Assembly (NCBI GenBank): GCA_002077045.2
Contig: KZ111151.1
Location: 393,523-457,522, forward strand
Reading direction: 5' to 3'
DNA: 64,000 bases
DNA from: Rachicladosporium sp. CCFEE 5018
Taxonomy: Eukaryota > Ascomycota > Dothideomycetes > Cladosporiales > Cladosporiaceae
Shown here: positions 1 to 10,764 of the stretch, piece by piece
Numbering within the stretch: the stretch's first letter is position 1
Layout: each line of letters starts with the position of its first letter
Program-made: the position numbers and the translations under genes
The notes under the pieces: generated by a model
The model's database searches: none
What the model was told of the DNA's origin: nothing
Seen by the model: only the letters and a program-made list of their open reading frames with translations

Positions 1-1062
1 GACTGGACAGAGTGGGGAATTGGCGCTCAGTGTCAGACATGCCTACTACCTTGTCGTCGTCGTCTTGCTCGTACTTGACTCGCCCTGTTCGCTCGGGCTT
101 CTCATCTGATGTTGTGCCACTGCTTCCACCGAGTTTCGAAGCAATGAGCAGCCACACTATCCCAGCTACCACTACCTCTACGCCCCAGAACGCGGAGATG
201 AAGATGAACGCTGATAGGATTCGGTGGTTGTACATTAGCCATCGCAGTCCCCGGAAGCGTGCTCGGAATTTGACGAGGACGGAGTAGATCTCTAGTCTCC
301 GGGGGCTCTGCAGCTCGAGCCGGAGGGTAGAGGGCAGATTCGTGGAGCCCTTAGGGAAGCTCACCTGATCGAAGATCGGGAGGACGAGGGTCTCAGCTTC
401 GCTCTGCTGCGTTGAGACGAGTGATCGTGGCAGGCTTGCTAGACGGTGGACTAGCTCCGTGGGCGAGGAGCGGTAGGTCATGATCGCTGGTCTTCGACTT
501 CGGGCGAGTACCTCAGAGTCGCCAGATTTTCGCGTCGGAAATGCGAGCAGCGAGACATCTAGCATCCAGTTTCCTGCCTCCCTGTTGCCTTGTGTACGCG
601 GCAGTGTGACCTCGACCACAACATCGTAGCCCTGTTGACTGGCCACCTCTTCACGCAAGTCGACCTCAGCCCATGGATGCGTGACTGTTGCCTTGAATAG
701 CTTATCCCCACCTCCTCTTTCTCCCCCAGTGCCAGGAAAGGCACTGTGTACATCATCGAATTGCAGCCATGCTTCCCTCTCAAAGCCGAGTGCGGGTACG
801 TAGTTCCAGTAAAATGTCGCGTATGCCGTACAAGCGGCCGCGAACAGCACAAGAGCAGTGCTCAGTAGCAGGAAGGTCTTCAGATATGTGCGCAGGGCAG
901 GGCGGGAGACGAAGGGTCGGATCGGGGTCAAGGCCAGGTCCTGTCGACGCGTTAGATAAATGTGAGGTAGACTTAGGAGATTGAACGGGGCAGTACGATT
1001 GTGGAGGCAATGAGACCTTGTTCGTCATCGTCTGTCTCGCCTTTCGGACGTGCAAGAGCCAT
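1..1062 (-). CDS. SEI1: Seipin (lipid-droplet biogenesis protein), 3' end cut by window edge
   Basis: Seipin is an ER membrane protein that forms rings at ER-lipid droplet contacts and controls droplet budding and size. Model: exon 1 1062-997 (22 codons), intron 996-941 (56 bp, GTACTG donor, CTAAC branch, ACAG acceptor, phase 0), exon 2 940 to beyond position 1. The first membrane segment is at about residues 41-65, after the sequence RTYLKTFLLL. A lumenal beta-rich domain follows with the fungal seipin signatures FDDVHSAFPG and NREAGNWMLDVSLL. A second membrane segment at about 258-288 (after YNHRILSAF) leads into a polar cytosolic tail. No stop is reached before the edge, so about 335 residues are visible and the C-terminus is missing. 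The two-membrane-segment layout with a conserved lumenal domain is diagnostic. SEI1 is the yeast symbol and is used here by family. Confidence 0.9.
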
Positions 1063-3469
1063 GATGAGCTTTTAGACGCATGAGACGGCCAACAAGCGTG
1101 CTATGTTAGACATTACGGTGTGGTAGTGGACTTCACATGTCAGACTTGCTGCGCGTCTGAACGCGACAGTATCGGTTCGTTGATATCTTCCACGGCGCAT
1201 TTGAGATGACTGAGATCAAGCGGTTCTTCACGACCATCAAATGGACCGAATGATCGCTTTGATCTTTGCGTCTTGCCTGCCAGACAGCATGGTTGTATGC
1301 ATCGGTCATTGCTACTGTTCGTGTGTGGAGGTCATTCGGAGGTCAAGGGTCAGGGTTACGCAACCCCAACCACAACTTGAGGTTAGCCGCTTTGCGACGG
1401 CGATGCCTTTGCGTCAACATGTACTGTACTATGTAGACGTCTGCTTGGCGGGGTTGTATTATGATGTATGTGAGTATATAGGTGCTCAGTTTAATGCCGA
1501 TGCGTCAACATTGAGGTGTGCTAGAAGCATCTCGAATAAGTCCCAAGTGCACAAGAAGTCGACGATTGCTACTGTCAACACCATGTGCGCAGATCTTCTT
1601 CTGCAGAACATGATCCCAAATGCTGTCATCGCTCGAGAAATAGTGTGGCGAGGAGCTCTTGAGTTGTAAATGTCTACACAAGGATGGTGATCAACTCAAT
1701 GAAACTCGATCATGGTGTCTAACCCGTCAAGCGGAAGATCTCTGCTCGTCGAAGTGTCATGCGCCTCTGGCACGTTCATGTAACAGGAGGGTCTGACCAT
1801 CCCATTCAGCATGCTAACTGTGCTCCGCAGCGTGGTCGCTGTGTCCTCGTGATCCCATGCCTTGGGAGAGTGCTCACTGGTGCTACCCGAACGCATGCGC
1901 TCGAGTGTCACGAGGCGCTGCACCGGCCCTCGAGCTTCACTGATCCTGAGATCGCAACACACACGATGATAGGCGCCTTGCGTTGATACACGAGCAGCGT
2001 GTGATGGGAACGAAGCATCTATGCTCATCTAACGGATCGAGGGAGAGATCAGCATGATCATGCAACGTACAAGGATGCCCGGGACCTTCTTGCGCATAGA
2101 GTTGTCAGAGAGGGTAGTGCGCGTGCCGAAGACCAAAGGGCTTGTGGAGTATCCGACAACTTATCGTCCTGAGGGTTCGCCGTGAGCCGAGATGGCCGAG
2201 GAGGCGATGAAGTCGAGAAATGCAAGATGCTAGAGGAACGTCGTAGACAGACATGTAAGGGAAAGTATTCACCGACCTACCCATAGAGTCTATTGTGACC
2301 ACGTCAAGGAAGAAAATGGTATCCTAACTCGCAACGTATGGTGATTGACCATAGTGCTCTACGTCTTACCTATTCTGCGTGGCTCACCCGTCACAATGCT
2401 ACTCTGACGCAGGAGAGAAGCGAAAGAGACTGGCCATATTGTTCGCCTAGTAGCAGAATGCTCCCCTGCGAAATGTGCTGAATCGCCCATCGCTATTGTG
2501 GTCTTGACGGTGAATGGAGACGGCCCCAAGTTTAGGACGCAAAGCCGTTCAACGGCTACTTCCTATTTGGGACGAGCTGCTATGCTGATTGGACTCGGTT
2601 GCTGCCGAAACGGTCGCAACGGTCGCACGCGAGGACGTGTGCTTAAATCGACGACGAGGAGAGATGCCGACCTCACCTCACTGCTGGAATTCACATCATC
2701 CATTGTCGTTCAATTCTGCATCCTTCGAAGGTCGAATTTCATCGCTTCTTACAATAAATGCAACACCTTCAAGTTGCTATTGAGGCTTTGCGCGATAGCT
2801 TGACATCTCCCGATGCAGAACAGGACGAGGCTGGATCTCCATTTTCGCCATGTGTCCTAGGCACGGCGGCGACGCTGATCAAGAGGAGATTACAGGTCAA
2901 CGCAGGCGTCGTTGAGGGCTTGTGAGAGGTCAGAAATTTGACTTTATCCGTCGCGTATAGCTAGCCCTTGAGCATGCCGCAGCACGTTAGCTGTGTCAAC
3001 AGTACGGTCGAGCGCTCGGGGCTTAAGCACTGTACCTGCATCGCTAGGGAACCATCCAGACTTTCGTTGATATGCGAAATGGACCTTTTCATCTCCCGGT
3101 GACTGGAACAGTCCTGCGCGTCTACACGCGCGTACAGATTCGCTAATCTGACACGCAGCCCTCGTGAGAGTTGGGACTGTTCGGTAGTTGTCTCCTCGAC
3201 CTTGCTGTCTCTCACCAGCTCTCTGATAGAGAGAAGGACTGCCGCAGCCAAGTCTGTGTCAGTGTTACCTAAGATCCGAACATTCGGAGAAGCGAAGGTA
3301 GTATTGGACATTGTCCTGCATACGACTGCGAATGCTTTGCTCAGATGCTTCCAAACAGCGCAAAGGCGCGCATCTCGAAGTGCAGCATCTGTCCGTATAT
3401 CCAAAGCGCCTATGACCACGAGTCGCGCTCGTCTCGTCGCATATTGAGGCCTCGACGAAGCCGGGCTTC
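1063..3469. other. Gene-poor stretch, no supported gene
   Basis: Short open frames occur on both strands (the longest is about 140 codons, 1241-1669). None shows a recognisable family, a consistent reading frame across likely introns, or fungal codon bias. The stretch immediately right of position 1062 must hold the seipin promoter. Nothing else can be supported here. Confidence 0.5.
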
Positions 3470-3643
3470 AATGTCCCATGCTTTCACATGCCTTGCGCAA
3501 ATTCCCTTTCGACTGGCTGGGAGACCTCCGATCCTCGTCACGCGTCGCCAAACAATGGTACTCGATCTCAACCATCATTGCACCCGCAGCGGTGTGGTCT
3601 GATTCTCCACTCTAAACTCGACGATGCCCCGCGTTCGCAATGA

Positions 3644-3649
3644 TATATA
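3644..3649 (+). promoter_or_regulatory. TATA element of first small tandem gene
   Basis: TATATA lies 172 bp upstream of the ATG at 3816 and is followed by a C/T-rich leader, a common fungal core-promoter layout. The matching element in the second unit sits 166 bp upstream of its ATG, and this conserved spacing supports a real promoter. Confidence 0.55.
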
Positions 3650-3815
3650 CGGCTTTGTTTCTCTTCCTCTTCCTCTTCTCTTTCTTTCTTCCTCATACGA
3701 ACACGCTCAAGTCAATACTCATATCCATTCAAGCGATCTACTAAAATACACCTCCAAACCTCACCCAAGCATCGCACTTAACACTCAACGCCGTAAGACC
3801 ACCGCTGCAATCAAG

Positions 3816-4025
3816 ATGGCTTGCTGTCTCAAACGCATGTGGCGAAAGATCAAGAAGGTGTGCCGCCGCGGCAGAGAGCATCGTCTTGACGTTGCTTGCG
3901 CCAGATTTCAGCTACAGACGATGCATGAGTCCTTCCTTGATGAAGACTATGCTGACGCGCAGGAGCTCGAATATCTGCGTCGCAATTTGCCTGCGCATTG
4001 GCCCCGGACTGGTCGCGGAGTGTGA
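3816..4025 (+). CDS. Small basic protein, tandem paralogue 1 (unknown function)
   Basis: This is a 69-residue open frame starting with MACCLKRMW. Residues 5-26 are strongly basic, and an acidic segment (about 37-46, FLDEDYADAQE) follows. No signal peptide, membrane segment or known domain is visible. Support comes from comparison with the paralogue at 4867-5070: both begin MAC-x-L-x-x-MW-x-K, have nearly equal length, and share TATA position and leader type, while the rest has diverged. The first ATG after the leader that matches the paralogue was taken as the start; an in-frame open stretch upstream (from 3624) lies in the leader and looks untranslated. Function is unknown. A short tandem repeat of GCTGCGTTCTGT-type units lies just downstream, at about 4060-4115. 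Confidence 0.5.
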   Translation: MACCLKRMWRKIKKVCRRGREHRLDVACARFQLQTMHESFLDEDYADAQELEYLRRNLPAHWPRTGRGV

Positions 4026-4700
4026 CCACTCAGCGTGTTCAATCTGATTCCTTGTTGCGTTCTTGTCGCGTTCTGTGCTGCGTTGATTGCTGCGTTCTGT
4101 GCTGCGTTCTTCTTCGCGTCCCTGCCTCGCTGGCGTGAGCGGGTGGGGGGCATGCCGTGGTACTAAGCGGAGTCCGTCAGATTCGTAGCACTATGTTGCT
4201 GCGCTGGGTTCTGCTGGGCCACGGGTGTCCATCGTACATCTTGCCTTCGGGCGTGATGGCGGAGGACATCGCTCTGTACACAATCACCGATCACCGACAT
4301 ATTGCTACGGGAGAAGTAGCTCTACACACATTGATGGGCCGCTTGCACACGTTAACGTCATGGAAAGTGCGACATTTCGCAGTCTGCACTGTACTATCTC
4401 CAGCCGAGCGCGCGCGTATCTACAGGTCGCTACAACACGTTACGCTGGACTCGTCGCACGCTCTTGCACTGATAGCCAGCGAGATCGGCGCGCTTTACTG
4501 CCCTACTTTCGCCGGCAATCGTTATCCCGTGCTGTGTGTAATCGTCTATGGACTGGCTACAAAGTCCTTCGGTGGTTGCCGATATCACATGCTCTGCGTA
4601 AGATGCATTGGACTGGCTGTGAGGCTCTCGATCCTCGATATGCGCCCATGGACAATGGTACGCTATGGGTGACTCCACTCTTACTGTCGCGATCTGGGCT

Positions 4701-4706
4701 TATAAC
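4701..4706 (+). promoter_or_regulatory. TATA element of second small tandem gene
   Basis: TATAAC lies 166 bp upstream of the ATG at 4867, within a promoter that aligns with the one at 3644. It is followed by a leader rich in C and T. Confidence 0.5.
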
Positions 4707-4866
4707 GATTCTTGTTCTTGCTCTCCTCCCTCCCTCTTTCTTCCGCCTCTACAGTCCAGCACTCAGATCTCATCAGTCCATTGAAAGCTATCGCATCACT
4801 CCAACCTCATTCAAGAAGACTCACGAGCACACCAACACACCTCGACGTCCCACCCCTCACACCACG

Positions 4867-5070
4867 ATGGCTTGCCTTCTGGTGCACATGTGGCACAAGA
4901 TGTTGAAGGACCGTCGCGCTCGCAAGAGTCGACGGGATGAAGAGAAGTACGAGGCGCTCCGCTCGTCTCTGATCCGCGAATCTCTGGCCGCCAGGGATGT
5001 GCGTCTCGAGTCAGAGACGAGGCAGGCGTATCTCGCCGAGCACTCTCTTCATCCTCCTTATCAGTTTTGA
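4867..5070 (+). CDS. Small charged protein, tandem paralogue 2 (unknown function)
   Basis: This is a 67-residue open frame beginning MACLLVHMWHKML. It is basic from residue 15 to about 23 (KDRRARKSRR), then forms a charged helix-like stretch rich in E, R, L and S. It is paralogous to the product at 3816-4025 in its first ~18 residues and in its promoter and leader. The open frame extends far upstream (to 4225), but that part matches the non-coding promoter of the other unit, so the ATG at 4867 is the likely start. No domain is recognised and function is unknown. It could be a small effector-like or nucleic-acid-binding protein, but nothing in the sequence decides this. Confidence 0.5.
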   Translation: MACLLVHMWHKMLKDRRARKSRRDEEKYEALRSSLIRESLAARDVRLESETRQAYLAEHSLHPPYQF

Positions 5071-5399
5071 TCGCGTTGTGTTGTTCTTTTGTTGGCGTCG
5101 GGCGTTTGTGGGTTCGTTTGGTGCGTCGTTGATATGTGCTCATGTTGACCTGTAGCGTTGTTCTCTTTTCCCTTGTATTTCCTCTGTCTTTCTTTTGTTG
5201 GTGAGAAATTCCTCGGCGTCCATACGACCACCTGTAACATCCTCACGGTCGGGGAGGATCGTCTGGCGCTGAGGGGCGCCTACCCTGCTGGCGGCAAAGC
5301 GGAAGTCCTTGATGGCTGCGGCGCTTCTGGCGGGTGGGTGGCCCATCGTTCGTCTTGCCTTCGGGCAGGGCGGCGGAGGGTCTACCTTCTCCACTGTCT

Positions 5400-5930
5400 T
5401 CTGTGATCATCCCTCCTTGTCGCGTCGTCGTCGTAGTATCCCTCGTTGCAATATTTCACTGTGGTGTCATCTTGCTGTCGCATCATCTCCGCAATAGCTC
5501 ACCGTCATATCACCTTCCTGTCGCATCGTTCCCACATTAGCCCCGCGTCACCTTGTCGTCGCATCATTCTCGCCTTGCATCACTTCCCCGTCGTATCAAC
5601 CCCGCACTGCATCACCCTCAGTCCCCATCACATTGTTCACCACCCTCCCGCCCCTTGCTGCATTACTTGCTTTCTGCATTGACACCCCGTCGCATCATGT
5701 CCTTAACATCTCAAATTGTAGTGTAGACTCTTTGCATCATCCTTCGGGCACCCCCCTCTCGTCGCATGACTGCTTCGTTGCATCGATTTCGTTGCATTGC
5801 GCTTCCATCGCATTGCTCTGTCGTCGCATGGACTTCATGCTGCTCACCTCTCCTTTGCCGAGCCTCCTTCCTGCATCGTCACCTTGTGCTCATCGCATCT
5901 CGTTGCCGCATCATCCGCTGGCTGCCGCAG
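5400..5930. repeat. Degenerate minisatellite of GTCGCATCA-like units
   Basis: About 530 bp consist of loosely repeated pyrimidine-rich units built on CGTCGCATCAT and TTGCATCA, alternating with CCC(G/C)-type linkers. The units are imperfect and vary in spacing (roughly 15-40 bp). Long open frames crossing this region reflect the lack of stops in the repeat and are judged non-coding. Confidence 0.55.
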
Positions 5931-7129
5931 TCACTCGCGGTGTCCGGATGCAACTGCATCACTGGAACTGTCACACCAGCGCTGTCTTCGCCGTGAGCTT
6001 GAGTGTCGACCTTCAAGCTCCTGTCCAAACGTCTTCAAGCTGCTTTGTTCTGGTCTCGATGACCATCACTTGCACATCTAGTCAGTCCTGCGTGGTGTTG
6101 TCGCTACCAAAGAGCCCACTTTTGACACTGATTGCTATTGCCCGTTATTCGCTAGAAGCTTTCAAAGTCTGCTGTCGCAACGCAGCTTTGCCTCATCACT
6201 CCTTTCGTCGTCGCCAGGATGCCTCGTCCAGGACGCTTGTATTGCCGGCGGCGCATGTACCAAAGTGCGTCGTCGAACTGTGTCCGATCATGATGCTGTG
6301 CTCACGCATGGCAGTCACGCCGTCGCTTTCTGCAAAAGAGCGCCGCTTCCTAGACCTCAGCAAGCTTCGATGTCCAGCACTCCTTGCCGGAAGACGTGCC
6401 AAACGCATCGTAACATGGCGATCTCCGTCCGTATCGCCATGGGTGCACATTGATCGGTGCGGGTGGCCTGTCGTAAATCATGCTCTCGCTCTACGGTGCA
6501 GTGAGAGTGAGATGACATTGGCGATGCCCTTGCCAGCAGCGCAAGAGCCTTGTCTTTGTCGGAAGAGTCGGGAAGCAATTGCAGCGCGGACGACGATGTT
6601 GAGATCGGGCAGCGTACGCGCTCAATTACACAGGAACGGAGATACAAAAGTAGTACTTACTTGACACTGAGGCCCATGGAGTGTCTTTGGCCATAGTATA
6701 GTGGAAGCTTACCCGCTACTCTCGCCATCGCGGTAAGGCAAGCATCATCCTTTGTCGTGGAAGGAGTTGTCGGTGCAGAGCAGAGGCAGGTCCAGCTCGG
6801 AGTATGACAGGGTGTGTCTGCATTCCGACTTCGATGCTCCTTGGCCTTGACAGTAGGCGTGGCTAAGGATATGGCAATGGTTCCTGAGCAGACAATGGAC
6901 AAAGCAGTCTCCTCTGTCGTGGAAGCAGTTCCGGAGGACAAAGCCGGTGTAACTTTGCAAAGACTTGAAGGAGCGTTCATTGTTCTATCCCGGGTTGATC
7001 GGTCCAGTCTGTCAACAGCAAGTCCCTCGTCAAGTCCGAATCCTTCCACTCTGCCTAACGACCGTTCAGCTCTCCGGTATCAGTGCCATCGTAACTCGGT
7101 CGAACCATTATACCTATCAAGCAGTAAGC
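5931..7129. other. No supported gene
   Basis: Frames of up to ~340 codons cross part of this stretch, but the conceptual protein (5633-6664) is low in complexity at its start and resembles no family. The last few hundred bases are the likely promoter of the uncertain gene starting at 7130. Confidence 0.4.
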
Positions 7130-8585
7130 ATGGATCTCGATCTTATCTCAGCTCTCCAGTCTCTCACTGTTCAAGACTCCTCCACCACCAAGCCACCGAA
7201 GCAGCCTTTCACATCCACTCTCGACACCCCTACTCAGACTAGCGTTCCTCGCAGACAACCTCATCATGAGCTAGTTTTCTCCCACCCATGCGACATTCCG
7301 CTCCCTCAAGGATGTACACTTCGCCTCGACGCACCGTTAGGCTGGTCGTTCCTCTCCCGACAGCCAACACCTTCAGTGCCTGGCCACATCCTCCCCGCAA
7401 CAGTTCTTCTGTCTCTTGGCAGGTCCACAGCAGGCAAGTCCCGCTAATCTGCTCACAGGTGATGCATTGAAGCTCCATACCGACATAAACGTTCTGGCAG
7501 CCCTCGCGGGCCGGTCAAAGCTGAGTGTCATATCCATTCAGCAGGCTGATGGCGACATCGTCTTCCATGTCCAGCGTGAAACTGTCGTTTATGGCACTGA
7601 GGTTCACAACGCCGAGCAAATCACCACCTATTCCATGGATCCCGGAAGCTTCAACCACATGACGACATCCGGATCCGACTGGAGTCGCGTCCTCGAGAAC
7701 CTCGTTCGCAGAAAGACTGAACTGGCGATGCACGTCGTGCGAGCCGCCGCTGGCATTGTGGCCGATGAATGGATGCAGGGTAGAGAGCCGCGGATCCCGA
7801 GGTTCGCAAGCAATATCTTGATGACCTAGTGCGAGGATGTGACGTCTGAGGACGAAGGAAACAATAATGCGATGCTGGAATGCGGGCACACGAGTCTGAT
7901 CCCCAAGCGAGGCTTGCGGATGGGCAGTGGGATTGACACCGCCAGTTTAAGATGTGAGTCTTGTCATAATTTCGTGCTTGAAGAGCACGAGAGCGAAGAA
8001 GCTCGAGCGGCTCTGAACGCGGAGAAGAAGCGACGGTGGGTTCAGAAGCAAGCTCTCTGGGTAGCACTTGATCAGCGCGACTTGGACGATCAATTTGAGG
8101 TACACGTTACTGCGAAGACTCTGCACTGTATCCTCAGCAAAACTGTAGCAAGTCTAGACTTCCCGTCGGGGATCGTACCAGCTTCGCAATCGCCTTTCGA
8201 GTCCGAGGAGACTGTCCATGCCATAGGGGTGATCTCACAATGGCTTGAAGCGGACCACAATTGCGAGGTGCGCGCCTCGATCAGAGAGATTCGCGCGCAC
8301 TTGATGAAGATCATCGAAGGAAGTCTCCGAGCTACGACCAAACCAGCCGGCGTCGTGCTGGTACCGAAGCCAGCCGGCTGGTCCGCGCTCCTCGAGCTGT
8401 GGATGGAACGAGCGATGAAGTTTCTGCAGCACCGTGTTTGCGAGCAATGCGAAGGCTTTGGAGAGGAGCGCAATGGTGTTCACTTCCATGAGAAGTACGA
8501 CCTAGTATACACTGCGGGGCAGGACAAGACTCTGGTAGACTTCGCTGCCATTGAAGGAGGCATGGTAGGAATGAACATGCAGTGA
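7130..8585 (+). CDS. Hypothetical spliced protein with a possible Cys/His zinc site (model uncertain)
   Basis: Three open stretches, two in the same frame, suggest one gene: exon 1 7130-7313, intron 7314-7422 (GTACAC donor, acceptor TTGGCAG after a pyrimidine tract), exon 2 7423-7779, intron 7780-7857 (GTAGAG donor, weak GAAG acceptor), exon 3 7858-8585. This gives about 422 residues. Exons 2 and 3 share a reading frame and are separated by a TAG at 7827; the proposed 78-bp intron removes it. Exon 3 contains LECGHTSLI and later CESCHNF, which look like the two halves of a zinc-binding site, then a helical, charged C-terminal part with CEQCEGFG. No family is recognised. If the splice sites are not used, this is a pseudogene with one frameshift and one nonsense codon. 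Confidence 0.4.
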
Positions 8586-9054
8586 ACGTCTCTGCCACTG
8601 TGAGATCTGGGAAGGCCTTTGCTATCATTATTTGTTAGCGCCTTGAAAGTAACATGTGTGCCGGCTAGCATTCTATGATACTTTCAGGCATCCATGAAGA
8701 TGCTTTTATAGTAGCGCCGTCTTTCTCGCACATGGCTGAGGATTCCGATACGCAGCCAAGCCGGCAGTAGCGTGAGATTGGGCATGGGGATTTGAAGGGC
8801 CGCAGGTAAATCGTAACGTTGTCTCGAGCTGTATCGGTCATTTCGTCGTTCTCGTCTTCTATCTTCGTGGAGCTCAGGTCAGGTGACCAATTCTGCGCAC
8901 ACTCCGCGTACAATACATCAAGCCCGTGCGACCAGAGTCTGTCGTGACGGCGTGACTTCAGCTTCTCTCCAGACCAGTCTCGTTACTCCAGATACCAATG
9001 CTTTCAAAAGTCAAGTTTCTGTCGTCCATGTCGATTGAGTACCCTTCGTCCTCC
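8586..9054. other. Intergenic, two convergent 3' ends
   Basis: The 469 bp between the stop of the plus-strand gene at 8585 and the stop of the minus-strand gene at 9055 show no gene. Short open frames here have no support. Confidence 0.5.
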
Positions 9055-10407
9055 TCACACTCCTCTCCCGATTCCCACACTGCCTGCACTCTCTCCGACT
9101 TTGACCTCATCCTCTTGCACAGCCATAGTACCTCTCCGACTACTAGCAGTCGTACTCTGGCTCTCACTTCTCTCTCTTGGTCCTGCCACGCCGCCAACAC
9201 CACCATCTCCGGCCGCCCAGGCAGCAATGCCAGCCGCAGCCGGGGTGACGGGACTAGCAGCTGTTGGTTCACGAGCGACTCGGGCGGTAGCAGTCGGGTC
9301 GATGGCAGCAGGTGCGTCCGACTGACTCGACCCTCGTCTCCGAGTTCGTAGCGCACGCTCCAGAGCACGAACACGTTGGCGAAGAGACTCATTTTCCGCT
9401 TTCACGATCTCCATCTCAGATCGGTAGGCTGCTGTATCGGTGTAGCTCTGCGTACTGAGTTGAGTGCTCGGACTCTGTGAGGGCGAAGGCACCGAGTGTG
9501 GATTTGGAGATAGTGGCGTGCCTGCATGCGCGGCTGTCGAGCCCATGGATGTAGCACTCGGGTCACGGGATAGCGATGGACGATGCGGCAGAGTGAACAG
9601 CGTGCCGCCACCTGGAATGCCGCCGGCTGAACTGGGATAGCGCAAATTATCAACGCTTTGCCTGGCTGGCGTGGAAGCACCGCTGCGAGCTGAGGCCGAG
9701 GGCTGACGCGAGAGTGAGGCGCCTGATGCAGCTGTGCGAGCGAACGAGGCTTGACTTTGACTTGCATGTGTGCCAGGATGCCCAGATGTGGTGCTCCCAG
9801 CTTGCGGCTGGGTGCTCATGGTGCTGCCGGCTACAGAGACGGAGGTGGAGGGCGTTGGGATGCTTCTCCTCGAGAGCGAAGATGAGCTTCGGTGGCGACG
9901 CGAGGGCGTGGGATGGGTGGCACCGGTCATCTGGTGTATTGCGTTCGGATCAGTAATGTCGACTGGCAGCAGCGAGGCGGAGGTAGAACTGCTGGACATC
10001 GAGTTGTTGGACGCGACTGAGGCTGTCTGGGCGCGTAATGCAGTGAGCTCTCGTGCAAGACGATTGACCTATATCGTCTGTCAGCTCCGCATTTAAGCGT
10101 TGTATAGCAACGCGTGTAAACGCACGACGGCTTCCTGCTCTTTCTCGCACTCCGCATACAGCTCGGCCGCCGTGAGTGGCCTTGGGTGTCGCATCGGCAT
10201 ATTGATTCCCTGCTCGTGTGATGTGATGACTGGGCTCCTGTGTGGCCTATCGCCCGCCGATGCAGATGCTCCTGGGGGACCCATGATTTGCGACGTCCGC
10301 CTGGAGGTGGAGAGGAGGGGTGGAAGGGGGCTGGAGGACGGGTTGTGCGAAGAGTGCGGTCTCTCAGCACGGGGCGAAGTCGGCAGGGTGTTGATATCTG
10401 GTGCCAT
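9055..10407 (-). CDS. Serine-rich coiled-coil protein, conserved in filamentous fungi, function unknown
   Basis: Model: exon 1 10407-10126 (94 codons), intron 10125-10069 (57 bp, GTGCGT donor, GCTGAC branch, ATAG acceptor, phase 0), exon 2 10068-9055, giving 431 residues. The conserved N-terminal block MRHPRPLTAAELYAECEKEQ runs across the intron into a helix (EAVVNRLARELTALRAQ) and predicts a coiled coil. A long Ser/Thr/Pro-rich linker follows. A second coiled coil at about residues 308-335 (MEIVKAENESLRQRVRALER) precedes an Ala/Gly-rich tail ending VGESAGSVGIGRGV. The domain layout is typical of an uncharacterised ascomycete family. The start is the first ATG after which the open frame looks coding; another in-frame ATG exists at 10524. 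No catalytic motif is seen. A scaffolding role is possible but is only inference. Confidence 0.75.
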
Positions 10408-10764
10408 CGAGGTTAGTGAGGAGGAGTGACACTGGAATGTTGGCAGTGCAGGTGTTTCATATGTGTGGTCAAGGACGGAAGCGACCAGGGGAGTGCTTGC
10501 TACTGGAGGTTGATTGTGAAACACGTGCTACGGCACATCACGAGCACAACAACTGCGATGGATGGCCTAGTATCTGGGAGAGGACAGTCGTGAACGGTGT
10601 TGGTCGATCGTCATGATCGCCAACATATGTACAATGTATCTTTCGAGGCCCAAATCGACCCTTCGTAGCATGCGAAAGATGGGTCCAACGCTCGACCAGG
10701 GAGGCACATATCTTACTGCGACCCATGATGGATACAGATTTTTGGGAACCCAGCAGTCTGTCCC
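10408..10764. other. Intergenic, promoter of the coiled-coil gene
   Basis: The 357 bp between the start of the minus-strand coiled-coil gene and the end of PER1 must contain the promoter of the former and the terminator of the latter. No gene is seen. Confidence 0.5.

Larger units (their letters stand above)
3480..5390 (+). repeat. Imperfect ~1.1-kb tandem duplication carrying two small genes
   Basis: Two consecutive units align with an offset of about 1.05-1.11 kb. Matching landmarks are GACTGGCTG followed by GATCCTCG at 3511 and 4611; a TATA element at 3644 and 4701; a pyrimidine-rich leader; a small gene starting ATGGCTTGC at 3816 and 4867; and a downstream block with CTTGCCTTCGGGC near 4240 and 5355. 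The units are well diverged, so the duplication is not recent, but promoter, leader, start and downstream block are all kept in order. Confidence 0.75.

Noticed and set aside
5633..6664. 343-codon plus-strand open frame
   Set aside because: Its first half lies in the degenerate minisatellite and the rest has no recognisable protein features.
8958..9392. Alternative acidic C-terminus for the coiled-coil protein in another frame
   Set aside because: It would need an intron without good splice sites, and the existing end (VGESAGSVG) already looks like the natural tail.
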